Source of the DNA: Mayamaea pseudoterrestris
Taxonomy: Eukaryota > Bacillariophyta > Bacillariophyceae > Sellaphorales > Sellaphoraceae
Direction of reading: 5' to 3'
Length of the DNA: 64,000 bases
NCBI GenBank assembly: GCA_027923505.1
Contig: BROI01000001.1
Coordinates: 275,501 to 339,500, forward strand
The position numbers and the translations under genes are program-made. The notes beneath the pieces are model-generated. The model was not told the origin of the DNA and searched no databases. It worked only from the letters and a program-made list of their open reading frames with translations. Positions 51,565 to 60,999 of this stretch are shown one piece after another. The number at the start of each line of letters is the position of its first letter. The stretch's first letter is position 1.

Positions 51565-52889
51565 ATGCCGGTCTCTTCTCTTCTCCTTTCTAACAGCTCT
51601 ACCATCGGTCCAGCCATGTCTGCCGTGACTCCGCAAAAGAGCAGGCCCTCGTCGACGATCGAGTTTTCGTCCATGGACGACTTGGCGCATGCATTGCCAG
51701 CCGTCGTTTCACCTTCCGCAAGCTACGCATCGGATCACCACAGTGTCAGCTCACACAGCAGTGAAGAGGAGGAGGAATTGACCGTTGATCCCATTATCAA
51801 GACGGCGCACAAGCTACTTGAGGAGCGTGGCTTTGCGACGCCAGAGCCATTGCTGCAGGAGAACCCAAATCGCTTTGTTTTGTTTCCCATTCAAGACGAT
51901 GATGTACGTAACAACGACAACAAGAACCAATGACAACATACTATATTCAGTCTCTCACATATAAATTCCCTCCCTCTTCAAAACAGATTTGGCAAATGTA
52001 CAAGAAAGCCGAAGCTTCCTTTTGGACGGCCGAGGAGATTGACCTTGCCTCGGACCTGCAAGACTGGCAGTCGCTTACCTCCAACGAACGTCATTTTGTT
52101 TCCCATGTCCTCGCCTTCTTTGCCGCTTCGGATGGCATTGTCAACGAAAACTTGGCCGCCAACTTTGCCACAGAGGTGCAGTCGGCCGAAGCTCGCTGCT
52201 TTTACGGCTTTCAGATTGCCGTGGAAAATATTCATTCGGAAACTTACTCGTTGCTCATTGACACGTACATTCGCGACGCGCAGGAAAAGACTCGTCTGTT
52301 GACGGCGATTGAAACTGTGTCCTGCGTCCAAAAGAAGGCGCGCTGGGCCTTGCAGTGGTGCGAGCGCAACTACAGTTCCTTCGCCGAGCGGTGTATTGCC
52401 TTTGCGGCTGTCGAAGGAATATTTTTCAGTGGAAGCTTTTGCGCCATTTTCTGGCTCAAGAAGCGGGGACTGATGCCCGGTCTTGCCTTTAGCAATGAGT
52501 TGATCAGTCGCGATGAAGGTTTGCACTGCGACTTTGCGTGCTTGTTGTACAGCAAGCTCATCAACAAGCTACCTCAGGAGCGAGTCCTTGAAATCATTCG
52601 CGACGCTGTTGCCATTGAACAAGAGTTTGTCGTAGATGCCTTGCCGGTTGAGTTAATTGGAATGAACTCGGGCCTCATGTGCCAGTACATTGAGTTTTGC
52701 GCTGACCGCCTCCTGGTTGCACTTGGATGTGCAAAGTTCTTCAAAGCGACAAATCCGTTTGACTTTATGGACATGATCTCCCTCCAAGGCAAGACCAACT
52801 TTTTCGAAAAGCGCGTCGGAGAGTACGCCAAGAGTGGAGTCGGCGAGAAGCAGGACCAGCACTGCTTTGCTCTTGACGAGGAGTTTTAA
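51565..52889 (+). CDS. RRM2: Ribonucleotide reductase small subunit R2, class Ia
   Basis: Exons 51565-51903 and 51987-52889 give 413 residues; the 83-nt intron (GTACGT...AACAG) joins FPIQDDD to [14 protein letters not shown] in phase 0. Di-iron ligands by alignment: Asp132 (WTAEEIDL), Glu193 and His196 (VENIHSETY), Glu256 (AVEGIFF), Glu290 and His293 (RDEGLHCDF); the radical tyrosine is Tyr200. The C-terminal ALDEEF is the R1-binding tail. It makes dNDPs from NDPs in the cytosol. An acidic 90-residue N-terminal extension ([15 protein letters not shown]) is longer than in animals and may carry regulatory signals. The CACCATG start is good. Confidence 0.97.
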
Positions 52890-53082
52890 ATATCGGGCAA
52901 TTTAGAGGGGAGCACCATGTCGCATAGCATGGGCCATGAACAAAGACACGTTAGTTTTACATAACATCAACAAGCTTTAGTCAACAATAGTTGAATTAGC
53001 CTTGCACTTTATTCAACCATGCGCTTTTTACAACTCTTCGAATATATATCAACTACCGGTAGTAAGGTGATCTTTCATTCAT

Positions 53083-54351
53083 TTACCACCCATACTTTTG
53101 TTTCGCATTGGCTCGATACGACTTGGCCGCTCCGGACGCGCCCTCCCGCTGGTACTGCTGCCGGCGGTGCTCCTCCAACTGCGCTGCCGCCGCCATGACG
53201 TGATTAATTTGATTCTTGCCGCGGCCGCGCGACTGACCAGCAGTAACAGCTCCCGCGGATGGATCATACATTTGTGTTGGAGCAACATGAATGCCAAGCT
53301 GGGAGGGAGGAGCCGCAGATAGCGAGGCGGCCGATGGATGGTACTCGCTCGGGTCGTTGGCTTGGAGCGAAAGGTCCGTTTCGACAGCGTCCAAATGGCC
53401 ATGGCGAAGGGCTCGTTCCAGTTCCTTGCGCGAGCGTTTCCGAGGGTTATTATTGTCGTTGCTGGAGTGGAAGGCATCGTTGCCATTGTCCGTTGCGGCG
53501 TCGTCGTCGTCGTCGTTGTAATCCGATTGAGCGTACTCGTGATAGGAAGAAACATTTGACGAGCCGCCTGTCGGTGGATCAGGGTCGACTTGCATAGCAG
53601 CTCGAGGCGCCGCCGAGACTCGCATGACTGCTGCCGGACGAAATGATCGTACTCCTGCTGCAGCATTCATAGTCTGGGGCGCTGGTGATGGCGGTCCATC
53701 CATTGGCGGAGCTTCGTCCGTATCTACCGGTAACGAGTCTGATCCAGTATCGTTTCCGACTTTTGCGGCCGCTTCATCATGAACACTGTAAACTGCTTGC
53801 TCTCCAGATTCCTTCAATGACTTGCGCTCGACAGTGGTAGTTGCCGTCATGAAGGCTGCTCCAAGTGACTCTGATTGATTGTTCTTTGTAGCATCACGAT
53901 CTGACTTTTGCTTGGACGACGGCGCCGCCATGTATTTGTTCTTTGGCGCAGCGTTGAGCTCCGACAAGAGACTGGATAGTTCCGGATCGCGTTGCACGTG
54001 CGGCTGGCGCATCGATGTAGAAGAGGATAAATCTTGCTTACTGTCGTGTCGTGCGAGAGGGCGGCCAGCTTCGTCGTCTGAATCATCGTCGTCATCATCA
54101 TCGTTCCCCTTGACTTGCGACTGCGTGAGCTGATCAATAATATGCCGCGGCAGTACTGCAGCAAGTGAAATCAACTTCTTGCCCTTTTTGTTTGTAACAG
54201 CAGTTGCTGGCAAATTCGAAGGAGATGCATTAACAGCACCTTTGGTTGGTACAACAGCCTCATCCGCAGTCGACTTGCGCTCGGCCTCCTTCCGTGTCTG
54301 CGTCTTTTTGCTTTCATCATCGGACGAGGAATATCCGTCAAGAAGATCCAT
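53083..54351 (-). CDS. PRCC-like nuclear protein
   Basis: 422 residues from the ATG at 54351, chosen because MDLLDGYSSSDDESK matches the short acidic start of PRCC (MSLVAYASSDES-like); an ATG at 54423 would add 24 residues. The middle is Asp/Ser/Ala/Pro-rich and disordered, with runs of Asp. The conserved C-terminus reads GKNQINHVMAAAAQLEEH to SYRANAKQKYGW, matching the PRCC end (xxHQLxxLxxxA...RKYGF/W). PRCC is a nuclear protein associated with splicing factors. The call rests on both ends, since the middle is low complexity. A TACCGGTA lies inside the coding region at 53725. Confidence 0.75.
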   Translation of the reverse strand: MDLLDGYSSSDDESKKTQTRKEAERKSTADEAVVPTKGAVNASPSNLPATAVTNKKGKKLISLAAVLPRHIIDQLTQSQVKGNDDDDDDDSDDEAGRPLARHDSKQDLSSSTSMRQPHVQRDPELSSLLSELNAAPKNKYMAAPSSKQKSDRDATKNNQSESLGAAFMTATTTVERKSLKESGEQAVYSVHDEAAAKVGNDTGSDSLPVDTDEAPPMDGPPSPAPQTMNAAAGVRSFRPAAVMRVSAAPRAAMQVDPDPPTGGSSNVSSYHEYAQSDYNDDDDDAATDNGNDAFHSSNDNNNPRKRSRKELERALRHGHLDAVETDLSLQANDPSEYHPSAASLSAAPPSQLGIHVAPTQMYDPSAGAVTAGQSRGRGKNQINHVMAAAAQLEEHRRQQYQREGASGAAKSYRANAKQKYGW

Positions 54352-54661
54352 GGTTGGTGTCAAACCTTGAAAGTATTGATTTACTGTTACGGCAAAAGAA
54401 GTCGTGCAACTTTTTTGTGTCATCTTGGTTGGGCGGCGTCGTCAATGTGATGTCACATCAAGTACCGGTACGATTGCTAGCTATGTTCAGCATAAAAATG
54501 TCACCGCAGAGCTTTTTTAGTGACCAAATTCAAAGTATAAGATTGATAAATCAGTGTATTTACAGGCTTTATCTACCGGTATATACACGTTTGCGTGAGA
54601 GACAGAAGCAAAGTCGACTTGTCTATAATAGTCAATGTCGCGTACGCCGAGTGAAGCATAA
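54352..54661. other. Intergenic stretch with two TACCGGTA palindromes
   Basis: 310 bases between minus-strand genes. TACCGGTA occurs at 54463-54470 and 54574-54581. Confidence 0.4.
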
Positions 54662-56245
54662 TTAGGTTGCTTGCACTATAGTCATACGAGTATGATGCGC
54701 GTCACGATCGTAGCCAAGCAGCTTCAAATCAAAATTGTTCGTCTTTTGGTCATAGTTAGCGGCAATCTGTTCCATCGCTGCATCACCGATTGGTCCAGAC
54801 AAGCAAGGTTGAACGTTTCCAATGGGAGACCGCTTTACGAGCTCCTTCAGGTTGGCTTTGTTGATGCAGTAGACATGAGCCCCACCAGCGGAAATGGAAA
54901 AGCACAGTTTGCCCGCATGTAACTGAATGCCGCTGCGTAATTTAACTTCTCGTCGAACCAGATGCAGAATGATGCTCCAAACAACAACGTCATTTGGCAG
55001 TCCCAGAATAACATCCGAGCTTCGCTGATGGACCGTCATGTTCAAGCAGTCACCGTCGCGACTGAATTGAATGCTCGTGGTGCACGCCTCCTGCGCAGTT
55101 TTCTCGCCGGACACCAAACTGCACACCATGTTTCGGCTCGACTTACCCTGACAGAGTGGCTGAATGACGCAGTCTTCCAGTTGATTGCCGCGGCCAGGAA
55201 AGTTTGTCAACAGTCCATAGTTCAATCCAATGAAACCGTCGGGCTGAGCTTGCTTCTCCCAAAATTTGCAACCATTCGCGACTAAGAATGCGATTGTATC
55301 TTCACCGCGAATATACCACAAGGCTTCGACGAGACATGGCAAAAAGAAAATCTTTCGAAGCGTCGACATTGGAAGTAGACTCTTTTCATTGGATCGCAAG
55401 TTGATTTCTAACGTGTGCTGGCTGGCAAGCGTCCAGTTGTCGCCCTTTTTATTTGTTTGCTTTTCGCCGCACCGCTGAATGCGACGCAGAAGATCCAAGT
55501 ACGCCTCGTCAAATGATCCAGAGCCTGCTAGTGTTTGATTTCCTAGTGTCTTGTGCATGCCCAGCGTGAATTGCGTCGACTTGGTCGAGTCCGATTGTTC
55601 TGCAGAGCAGGGAGGAAGCAATCGAAACGTTTCTCCCAGGCCAATCCAGTCGTCGTGGTCCAGTACATGCCATTTACCAGTATCTTTCTGCAAAATATAT
55701 ACCGGCTTCGAGGGTACTAGTAAATAAGCATCAATATTGGGATCGTAGATTAGCGTCGCATGATGCTTGGAGACTGACTGGTGATGCACTTGCACGTGAC
55801 AGTCGCTGCTTCGACCCAATGTAATGCTTTCGTCTTTTATCATTGGCAACACAACATGCTCATGTGTATCAGCTCGAACAAGAAAGAAGGTTGTTGCGCT
55901 TGGTTCGTCCGTCTGTGAATGTTGCGTATATTCGCACGGCTGAGTGTCTTGCGTCAGAAAAGGTGCAGCATCAGCGTTAAACGTTGGCGAGCATCGGCTA
56001 CTACTGGTGATGCTTGTTATATCAAGGACAAATGAATCATGATTTGAATGCAGCTGTGGAGTCGAGTGATCTGGTGGAAAGAGCGCCTTTGGCTTTTTGG
56101 ACTCGCTCTGGAGAGCAGTACTGGTGTCGTCAAGGTGCTCGTCGCTGGTGGATGGAGTGACAAGGTTCGAGAACAATCGCTTTTGCTGACTGCTAGTCGC
56201 TGAGGCGAGCAAACGAGAACTATCTATCGGTGATGACGACGACAT
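54662..56245 (-). CDS. FHA domain fused to a thymidylate-synthase/pyrimidine-hydroxymethylase fold
   Basis: 527 residues. After a disordered N-terminus, residues about 118-212 are an FHA domain: SITLGRSSDCHVQVHH and VSKHHATLIYD, with the phosphothreonine-binding Arg and Ser. Residues about 247-470 follow thymidylate synthase order: YLDLLRRIQRCGE, FLPCLVEALWYIRGEDT (302-317), FIGLNYG (338-344), SSRNMVCSLVSG (369-380), EACTTSIQF with the putative nucleophile Cys388, then QRSSDVILGLPNDV (407-420) and GGAHVYCIN (454-462). E. coli ThyA has GLPFN, with Asn177 recognising uracil; here the aligned residue is Asp419, as in dCMP hydroxymethylases. One Arg of the phosphate-binding pair is Asn371 and the YGxQWR region is changed, so activity is uncertain. 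Confidence 0.8.
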   Translation of the reverse strand: MSSSSPIDSSRLLASATSSQQKRLFSNLVTPSTSDEHLDDTSTALQSESKKPKALFPPDHSTPQLHSNHDSFVLDITSITSSSRCSPTFNADAAPFLTQDTQPCEYTQHSQTDEPSATTFFLVRADTHEHVVLPMIKDESITLGRSSDCHVQVHHQSVSKHHATLIYDPNIDAYLLVPSKPVYILQKDTGKWHVLDHDDWIGLGETFRLLPPCSAEQSDSTKSTQFTLGMHKTLGNQTLAGSGSFDEAYLDLLRRIQRCGEKQTNKKGDNWTLASQHTLEINLRSNEKSLLPMSTLRKIFFLPCLVEALWYIRGEDTIAFLVANGCKFWEKQAQPDGFIGLNYGLLTNFPGRGNQLEDCVIQPLCQGKSSRNMVCSLVSGEKTAQEACTTSIQFSRDGDCLNMTVHQRSSDVILGLPNDVVVWSIILHLVRREVKLRSGIQLHAGKLCFSISAGGAHVYCINKANLKELVKRSPIGNVQPCLSGPIGDAAMEQIAANYDQKTNNFDLKLLGYDRDAHHTRMTIVQAT

Positions 56246-56691
56246 GCGAAGAGAACTGCGACGGACGGGGACAAGAAGAGGCAGGTACGAGCTTGTAGCC
56301 TTACTGCAAACGCATTGAAGCTCTTTGTAAAGAAGTTGTCGTCGTGAGTCTTGGAGATAAGCTCGGCTCGCTCAAAAAACGGCGACGCGAGCCAGGCGCG
56401 CCCATGGCGAGCGGAGCAGCCATCCTTAGCTAACAATAGTCAATCTATTGTTTCAAACTGACAGCAGTGACGCTGTCTGTCAAGTCCTTTAAAAAGATAA
56501 GTTGGCATGTAAACATTTTGTCATGACAATATATGGAGTACAGGTGGGTTGGCTAGCAGGCAGGGGCTTGCTTGTAAGCACATTATTCTCCAATATGTTG
56601 CGCGCGCTCGTGCATAGTTTCATAGCAATGTTTCCAAGTAAATATATAATAAACAGCACAGCACAAATAAGTGTCATTAAACTACTCGTAT
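56246..56691. other. Intergenic stretch
   Basis: About 450 bases between genes on the minus strand. No gene or repeat recognised. Confidence 0.3.
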
Positions 56692-57516
56692 TTATTGAGA
56701 CTTTTTGGATATTCCGTTTGCCGTCATGGCGGACTGCGTAAAGGCAAAGCGACATTCATTCACGGCGCGCATGATGCGAAAGTATGGAATGACGCCCCAC
56801 ACCAAGTTGCAGAACCAGAATCCAAACCAGTAGTATACCAAGTGATACATGTTGAATTTAAAGTCGAGTCCATCCTTGGTTCCAACCGGATCAAGCGCGG
56901 GAATGTTGAACTGACCTTCATACACTTCGGCGCCGACAAAGACAATCATCCCCGCCATTTGAAAGGTGGATGTAACGAGTTCGAGTGGAAACCGTAACAC
57001 ATGTCGCTTCTGAATCGCCCAGAGCGTCAACAGGCAAAGTGGCGCCATGAGAAACAGCTCCATCGATCCAATCAACCAAGGTACAACATGATGTTTCGGA
57101 AAGCGCTGATCCAAAATGTCATACTGCTGCACCACGACTGGCACGAGTCGAAAGCTCCCCGACGCGCCGTCCATGACCATGTGATAGAGCCACGCGTTCC
57201 AAAAGTACCATTCGGCCGTCCATTGGTCGTAGACTGGAAGTGGCGTCAATGGCTTGGACAAGTAGAAAACGGCGCATGCTAAACTGAAGAATGCAACGAC
57301 GTAAACATTTAAAAAGAATCCAGTCATGACGAGCGACACGTTCCAGTCATTGGCCACGAGAAAGCGAAACACCATGATGGTAATGACGAGTAGCGAAAAG
57401 ACGCGCGTTGGATCCGGCATCTTGTGCGCTTTTTGCCAGGGAACGTAGTGGCAGCCACCAATGCCAAAGATGGTATCGAACGTTGATGGTTGCTGCTTGC
57501 TCGTGATGGACGTCAT
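56692..57516 (-). CDS. EBP: Sterol delta8-delta7 isomerase, emopamil-binding protein (EXPERA)
   Basis: 274 residues with four to five membrane segments. The EXPERA fold is visible from AEWYFWNAWLYHMVMDGASG (about 100-119) through PWLIGSMELFLMAPLCLL and RFPLELVTSTFQMAGMIV to YHLVYYWFGFWFCNLVWGV (about 224-242), in the order and spacing of EBP. It moves the double bond of delta8-sterols to delta7 in the ER. The conserved Glu of MELFL (consensus METITA) is present. The N-terminal 35 residues are soluble (HYVPWQKAHKMPDPT). Divergent to cyclin H with about 240 bp between starts. Confidence 0.87.
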   Translation of the reverse strand: MTSITSKQQPSTFDTIFGIGGCHYVPWQKAHKMPDPTRVFSLLVITIMVFRFLVANDWNVSLVMTGFFLNVYVVAFFSLACAVFYLSKPLTPLPVYDQWTAEWYFWNAWLYHMVMDGASGSFRLVPVVVQQYDILDQRFPKHHVVPWLIGSMELFLMAPLCLLTLWAIQKRHVLRFPLELVTSTFQMAGMIVFVGAEVYEGQFNIPALDPVGTKDGLDFKFNMYHLVYYWFGFWFCNLVWGVIPYFRIMRAVNECRFAFTQSAMTANGISKKSQ

Positions 57517-57758
57517 TGCGTTATTGTTATGCGATGAATGGCTTGAAGCTACGTATGATAGTCGTCGCTAGCCTCCTTTACGTTTACAATACAATAGGAG
57601 TAGTTGGAGAATAGTTGGAGGAGGTGATCGGAGGAGCTGATAGATTGCGCTTCGACGTTGTTCATTCAAACTTCAAAAAAAATGAGCGGCTGTCCGTGCG
57701 GCACTGCGAAATGGCGCGCCATCGTCGCGCACAAATCCATTTCTTCCGCATCGTCACC

Positions 57759-58958
57759 ATGGCGGAATATCAACAGAGCAGCCAGCTAAACCTTTGGTTG
57801 TTTCAGTCACCCAAGCAGCTTCAAGAGGTCCGAATCTTTGCAAATACGAAAGCAGGAAAGTTCTTGACGGAGAATCATGCAAAAGATGAGCCGCAAAAAC
57901 CTCCAGTCGAACATTTCGCGTGTGGATATTCGCAGCAGCAACGTGATAAGGACTTTGACATGGCAGAATCAACGTTACTAGAGACGTCTCCCAACGGACA
58001 CGCATATTTAAATCCAGAAGAAGAAACGACGCTCATTTCCTTTTACATTGACAAGCTTCCCGCTCTCATTGGACCATCCGCCCAAGTCCATCGCCTGCGG
58101 CGAGACCTCAAGGTGACGGCCACTGCCGCTCTGCTGACGAGACGCTTCTTTCTCAGCAACTCCGTCATGATGTTTGATCCGAAATGTGTCATGGTGGCAG
58201 CTGCCTTTTTGGCGGCCAAGGTGGAGGATGTCACGGCCGATGTTCGCTACTTGGAGCAAGGGACCGAAGCACTGCAAGCGCCAGTCGCTGCGCAAGACAT
58301 TATATCATACGAACTACAGTTGCTCAGTGGTTGTCACTTTGATCTACTTTGTTTTCATCCCTTCAAACCGCTATCGGCGCTGACGGAGGATTTGAGAACG
58401 TATCTGAAGAGTGACAAGGGCAAGAACTTGGTGCATGTGAGTCACGGTGATGGCTCGCCAACGTCAAACAACGAAGGCAACTCCTCGTCGCGTCTACTGT
58501 CAAGCAACGACTTGAGACCCATTTACGAAACGGCGCGTACCTTACTGGAGAAGGTGGTACTCAGTGACGTTCCGCTCCTGTATAGTCCGGCGCAGGTGGC
58601 GCTCGCTTCGTTAATGGTGGCGCAGGAGCAAGTACTTGCCGCCAGCAGCACTTTACCAAACGCGGCGCCACAGATTGATTTTCTCGGTTATTTGAATCAA
58701 CGATTCGATGATCAAATGTTGCAGAACAATGCGCAGCCAAATGAAACAGTGGCAACCATGGCCGAAACGTTGCGTCAGATTTGTGACATGCTTCGAACGT
58801 TTCAACACACACCCGCAACAGACATGGGAGCGTTAAAGACCATTCACAAAAAGCTTAAAAAGGTGCGATGGTGGGGCAAGGAGTCGAAGAAGAGCAAGAA
58901 GAAGGAAGGCGATACGATTGACGGAGAAGTCAAGGCTAAGAAACAAAAGATTGCGTAG
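57759..58958 (+). CDS. CCNH: Cyclin H (TFIIH/CAK subunit)
   Basis: 399 residues from the CACCATG at 57759. The start QLNLWLFQSPKQLQEVR fits cyclin H (xxxxWxFxxxxxLxxxR). The first cyclin box reads LRRDLKVTATAALLTRRFFL and FDPKCVMVAAAFLAAKVEDV; the second has IISYELQLLSGCHFDLLCFHPF (consensus [20 protein letters not shown]) and YSPAQVALASLMVAQ. Cyclin H pairs with CDK7 and MAT1 in the kinase arm of TFIIH. An Asn/Ser-rich loop (SHGDGSPTSNNEGNSSS) sits between the boxes, and the C-terminus is Lys-rich, perhaps nuclear-localising. Earlier in-frame codons to 57615 are probably leader. Confidence 0.93.
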   Translation: MAEYQQSSQLNLWLFQSPKQLQEVRIFANTKAGKFLTENHAKDEPQKPPVEHFACGYSQQQRDKDFDMAESTLLETSPNGHAYLNPEEETTLISFYIDKLPALIGPSAQVHRLRRDLKVTATAALLTRRFFLSNSVMMFDPKCVMVAAAFLAAKVEDVTADVRYLEQGTEALQAPVAAQDIISYELQLLSGCHFDLLCFHPFKPLSALTEDLRTYLKSDKGKNLVHVSHGDGSPTSNNEGNSSSRLLSSNDLRPIYETARTLLEKVVLSDVPLLYSPAQVALASLMVAQEQVLAASSTLPNAAPQIDFLGYLNQRFDDQMLQNNAQPNETVATMAETLRQICDMLRTFQHTPATDMGALKTIHKKLKKVRWWGKESKKSKKKEGDTIDGEVKAKKQKIA

Positions 58959-58999
58959 TAAGGATAAAAAGCAGGCATCTAAAAATGGTTCTGTTTCCA

Positions 59000-60462
59000 C
59001 TAGCAGCCCTTGTCGTTCCAACTCTTGAAATCGCGTTGGTGGATCCATGCATTGGCGCCATATTTGACTCCTTTCACAACCTTTTGCGCTTGGTGGTCGC
59101 TACGAGGATCCTTTCGATTTGGATCATGGTCGTAGACACTCGGCCAGAGGACGGCGCGTCCGCGCTTGGGCGTGACGGTAAGATTGCTCGCACGCGGAAA
59201 GTTAGTGCCGCCACCTTCCGCCACATCGTTCAAATACATGTAAAAGGTCAAAACTCTGACACCAGATGGGCGATCAATGTTGTAAGGAATGTAGTCATTG
59301 TGCGTCTGGTAGAACTCGTCCTCTTCGTACCGCAAAAGTTGCAGGTTCTCCGAATTGGTTTCCGGGATACCAGTAATCTCCTCAATGCGAGCCATGAGTG
59401 TTTGTGCCGTTGCATTCTCGTAGCACTCGCCGACGCACCAGGCGTTGGTGCTGGTGCGGCCGCTGTTGACGCTTTGAGTAAAGGTACCATCTGGAAGTTC
59501 GTCTCCAACGTCAGAGCTGCGCTCGTACCCCAGCAAGCCTCCGAGTTCAATCATTTGGTGCGCTTCATCCTCGGACAATGCGTTCTCAAACATGACCATC
59601 CAAAGACCAATGGAGTAGGTCGCATTGCCGGCTGTATCGCCATGTTTGTAGGATGGCCGCGAGAGGACAACGGGTTCATACTTTTGCAGCGAAGGTTCAT
59701 TCACAATGCGCTCAAACATGGCGTTCAAGTCGCCAGGATTTTGAAAGGCATCTGGTCCAAGGTTATCCATAGGACATCGAGCTTCCACGCTCAATTGGTC
59801 GCACGACTACGAAGGAATGGAACATTGGAAGCGTGAGCAGACACATTGACGCATTGTCAGGCCCATTGTCAAGGGATGGAGACGTACCTGGCAAACTGGA
59901 GCACAGTTCACATTCATGAAACCTGGGTTGGCCTGTAAAACGGATATAAAAGTATTAGACAATGGATGAGATGATATGAGCCTTAAATTTGCCAAGGACC
60001 ATTACAGTATTGCCTGTCACTCACCTCACACTCTCCCACGCTGGCCCAAAATCCACACTGCGCATGCTTATTCAAGCAAATGGATTTGATCTTTGCCAAC
60101 TTGGGATCAGCTGCGACAGTGTCTTGTAAATATGCTCGGGCCGCCTCGATAATCGCTATAACATCCGTCGCGGCTTCGCCACCTAGCAGCTGAGGCTCGC
60201 CCATGTCGGCGCCGGAGACGAGATCCGGCTGCATGGAGCGTGGAGCAGTAACTTGATAGCTTGCTTCGGACGATGCGCTTGAGAAAGTGTCATGATCAGA
60301 GAAGCCGGTGATGGTGGCTGTCGTGTCGTCTTGGTCAGCCGTCGTGATACTTCCGTCATCGCTAATCAACGTGAATGCAGCTGCCAGGCTCGCGTCGAAG
60401 GATGCTGATGCCGATGCAGTAGCCAATATTGCGAGAAGCAGTGTTGCTTGGGATATAATCAT
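59000..60462 (-). CDS. Prolyl 4-hydroxylase-type 2OG-Fe(II) dioxygenase with ShKT domain
   Basis: Three exons, 60462-60025, 59932-59888 and 59806-59000, give 429 residues. Introns are 92 nt (GTGAGT...TTTACAG) and 81 nt (GTACGT...CGTAG); together they assemble one six-Cys ShKT domain (C-LNKHAQC-GFWASVGEC, ANPGFMNVNC-APVC-QSC). A signal peptide (about 5-20) leads. The dioxygenase core has QTHNDY with His330 and Asp332, FYMYLNDVAEGGGTNFP, RGRAVLWPS, SDHQA with His399, and VKGVKYGANAWIH with Lys409 for 2-oxoglutarate. It hydroxylates prolines in secreted or cell-wall proteins in the secretory pathway. The 45-nt middle exon encodes only 15 residues. Confidence 0.9.
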
Positions 60463-60999
60463 GCTTGTCGATCTTGATTTGGGCTCGGCGTTTAAAGTGA
60501 GGCATCGGCACAATCGTTGTGTTTTGAACGGTTCGGTTCGCATTACGACGTTCTGCTTCGCATTCCATCAATCGTTAACGCCAGTGTTCGCGAGATTGCA
60601 AAGTCTACCGGTAGTTTAATGCAGAGCTAACACTTTACTCTTTGTCACATGTAATAGTATATAGATGCAGCTTAGCGTTATTATGCAATGATTTATTCAT
60701 TCTGCATTGTTTTTGCTTGTTTATACCAGACAGCATTGCAAAGCACCAGAATGCAGACTGACACTCATGAATAGAATAACGCCGCTCCTGCTCTTTTATT
60801 CTTTGTAGTCTGCATTATCGTTTGTCTCGCCAGCGAGACTTGCTGTACGCGCTGCCGCCACTTGTCGAAGAGCCTTTACAAGACAGTTCTCAGACTGATC
60901 GTATAACGTATAACTCTGAGACCGAGCAAATGCTCTACGCACTTCGTCCGCACATGACTGAAACCAACGATCCCATAAGCCAACACTAGGAAATCCTCT
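60463..60999. other. Intergenic stretch
   Basis: About 540 bases, A/T-rich, with one TACCGGTA palindrome at 60606-60613. No gene seen. Confidence 0.3.
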
